A stretch of 64,000 nt of DNA from Halomonas sp. DQ26W (GTDB taxonomy: Bacteria > Pseudomonadota > Gammaproteobacteria > Pseudomonadales > Halomonadaceae): the NCBI RefSeq assembly GCF_003339685.1, contig NZ_QPKI01000016.1, forward strand, positions 26,251 through 90,250. Direction: 5' to 3'. The position numbers and the translations under genes are program-made. The notes under the pieces were generated by a model. The model did no database searches. It had not been told where the DNA came from and saw only the letters and a list, made by a program, of their open reading frames with translations. Positions 63,881 to 64,000 of the stretch are shown here, one piece after another. Positions within the stretch are counted from its first letter, which is position 1, and each line of letters starts with the position of its first letter.

Positions 63881-64000
63881 ATGAAAGTACTCGTCGCGGT
63901 CAAACGCGTCATCGACTACAACGTCAAGATCCGCGTCAAGGCGGACCACACGGACGTCGACCTCACCAACGTCAAGATGGCCATGAACCCCTTCTGCGAA
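63881..64000 (+). CDS. etfB: Electron transfer flavoprotein beta subunit, 5' end only
   Basis: The 40 visible codons read [19 protein letters not shown], then [15 protein letters not shown], the standard start of ETF-beta. The protein carries electrons from acyl-CoA dehydrogenase to the quinone pool. The ATG at 63881 follows GGGAG at 8 bases. It suits the beta-oxidation genes to its left but is separated from them by 197 bases with the tandem repeat. The remainder lies outside the window. Confidence 0.93.
   Translation, partial: MKVLVAVKRVIDYNVKIRVKADHTDVDLTNVKMAMNPFCE

Overview
The window is a dense, high-GC bacterial chromosome segment with the gene content and order of a moderately halophilic gammaproteobacterium. 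I would place it in Halomonas or a close relative. The basis is the conserved block tRNA-Pro/Arg/His - tig - clpP - clpX - lon - hupB - ppiD, three solute-uptake systems of the TRAP and betaine-ABC types, an osmoprotectant ABC operon in E. coli yehZYXW order, and folD-luxS-mtnN. The genus is an inference from gene content; no search was run. No gene-free stretch reaches 300 bases. I see no insertion sequence, prophage or CRISPR array.

Region by region. (1) 1-5300, minus strand: an oligopeptide/dipeptide ABC operon (binding protein, permease B, permease C, fused double ATPase). It carries two independent frame disruptions, a one-base deletion in permease B and a 4-base CATG duplication in the binding protein. 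A divergent GntR/FCD regulator (5300-5986) follows, with a perfect 17-bp palindrome as likely operator. (2) 6159-13911: a small ORF, then an HMG-CoA-lyase-like gene and a family III CoA-transferase, a LysR regulator, an SDR dehydrogenase, a complete TRAP transporter and a TerB-like gene. This looks like uptake and CoA-dependent cleavage of an unidentified organic acid. (3) 14079-19275: a DadA-like oxidase, a small membrane protein, pyrC, and the folD-luxS-mtnN run (one-carbon metabolism and the activated methyl cycle/AI-2). (4) 19421-28853: a tRNA operon with two identical tRNA-His genes, then the protein-quality-control block tig-clpP-clpX-lon-hupB-ppiD, with recognisable promoters and terminators including a sigma-32-like lon promoter. 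(5) 29032-34734: lpxH-ppiB, glnS-cysS and a DUF1853-like gene. (6) 34815-38613: osmF-yehY-yehX-yehW-like osmoprotectant importer.

(7) 38830-44290: branched-chain 2-oxoacid dehydrogenase E1alpha, E1beta and E2, followed by a two-part protein with a complete Hanks-type Ser/Thr kinase domain. E1alpha keeps the serine-containing loop that is phosphorylated in the mitochondrial enzyme, so a local kinase-BCKDH control circuit is the most interesting testable idea in the window. (8) 44295-51455: a TRAP transporter with a VOC protein facing pxpABC (5-oxoprolinase), then a ribbon-helix-helix protein and a GlaR/CsiR-like GntR regulator. I read this as a 5-oxoproline uptake and hydrolysis module. (9) 51580-55089: an Mla-type lipid transport operon whose permease carries a STAS-like N-terminus. 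(10) 55241-64000: IclR regulator, thiolase and 3-hydroxyacyl-CoA dehydrogenase on the minus strand. Facing them are acyl-CoA dehydrogenase, acyl-CoA ligase, thioesterase and an unrecognised multi-pass membrane protein in a tightly overlapping plus-strand operon, and then the start of etfB behind a four-copy 16-bp tandem repeat. Together these form a beta-oxidation route for an unidentified acid.
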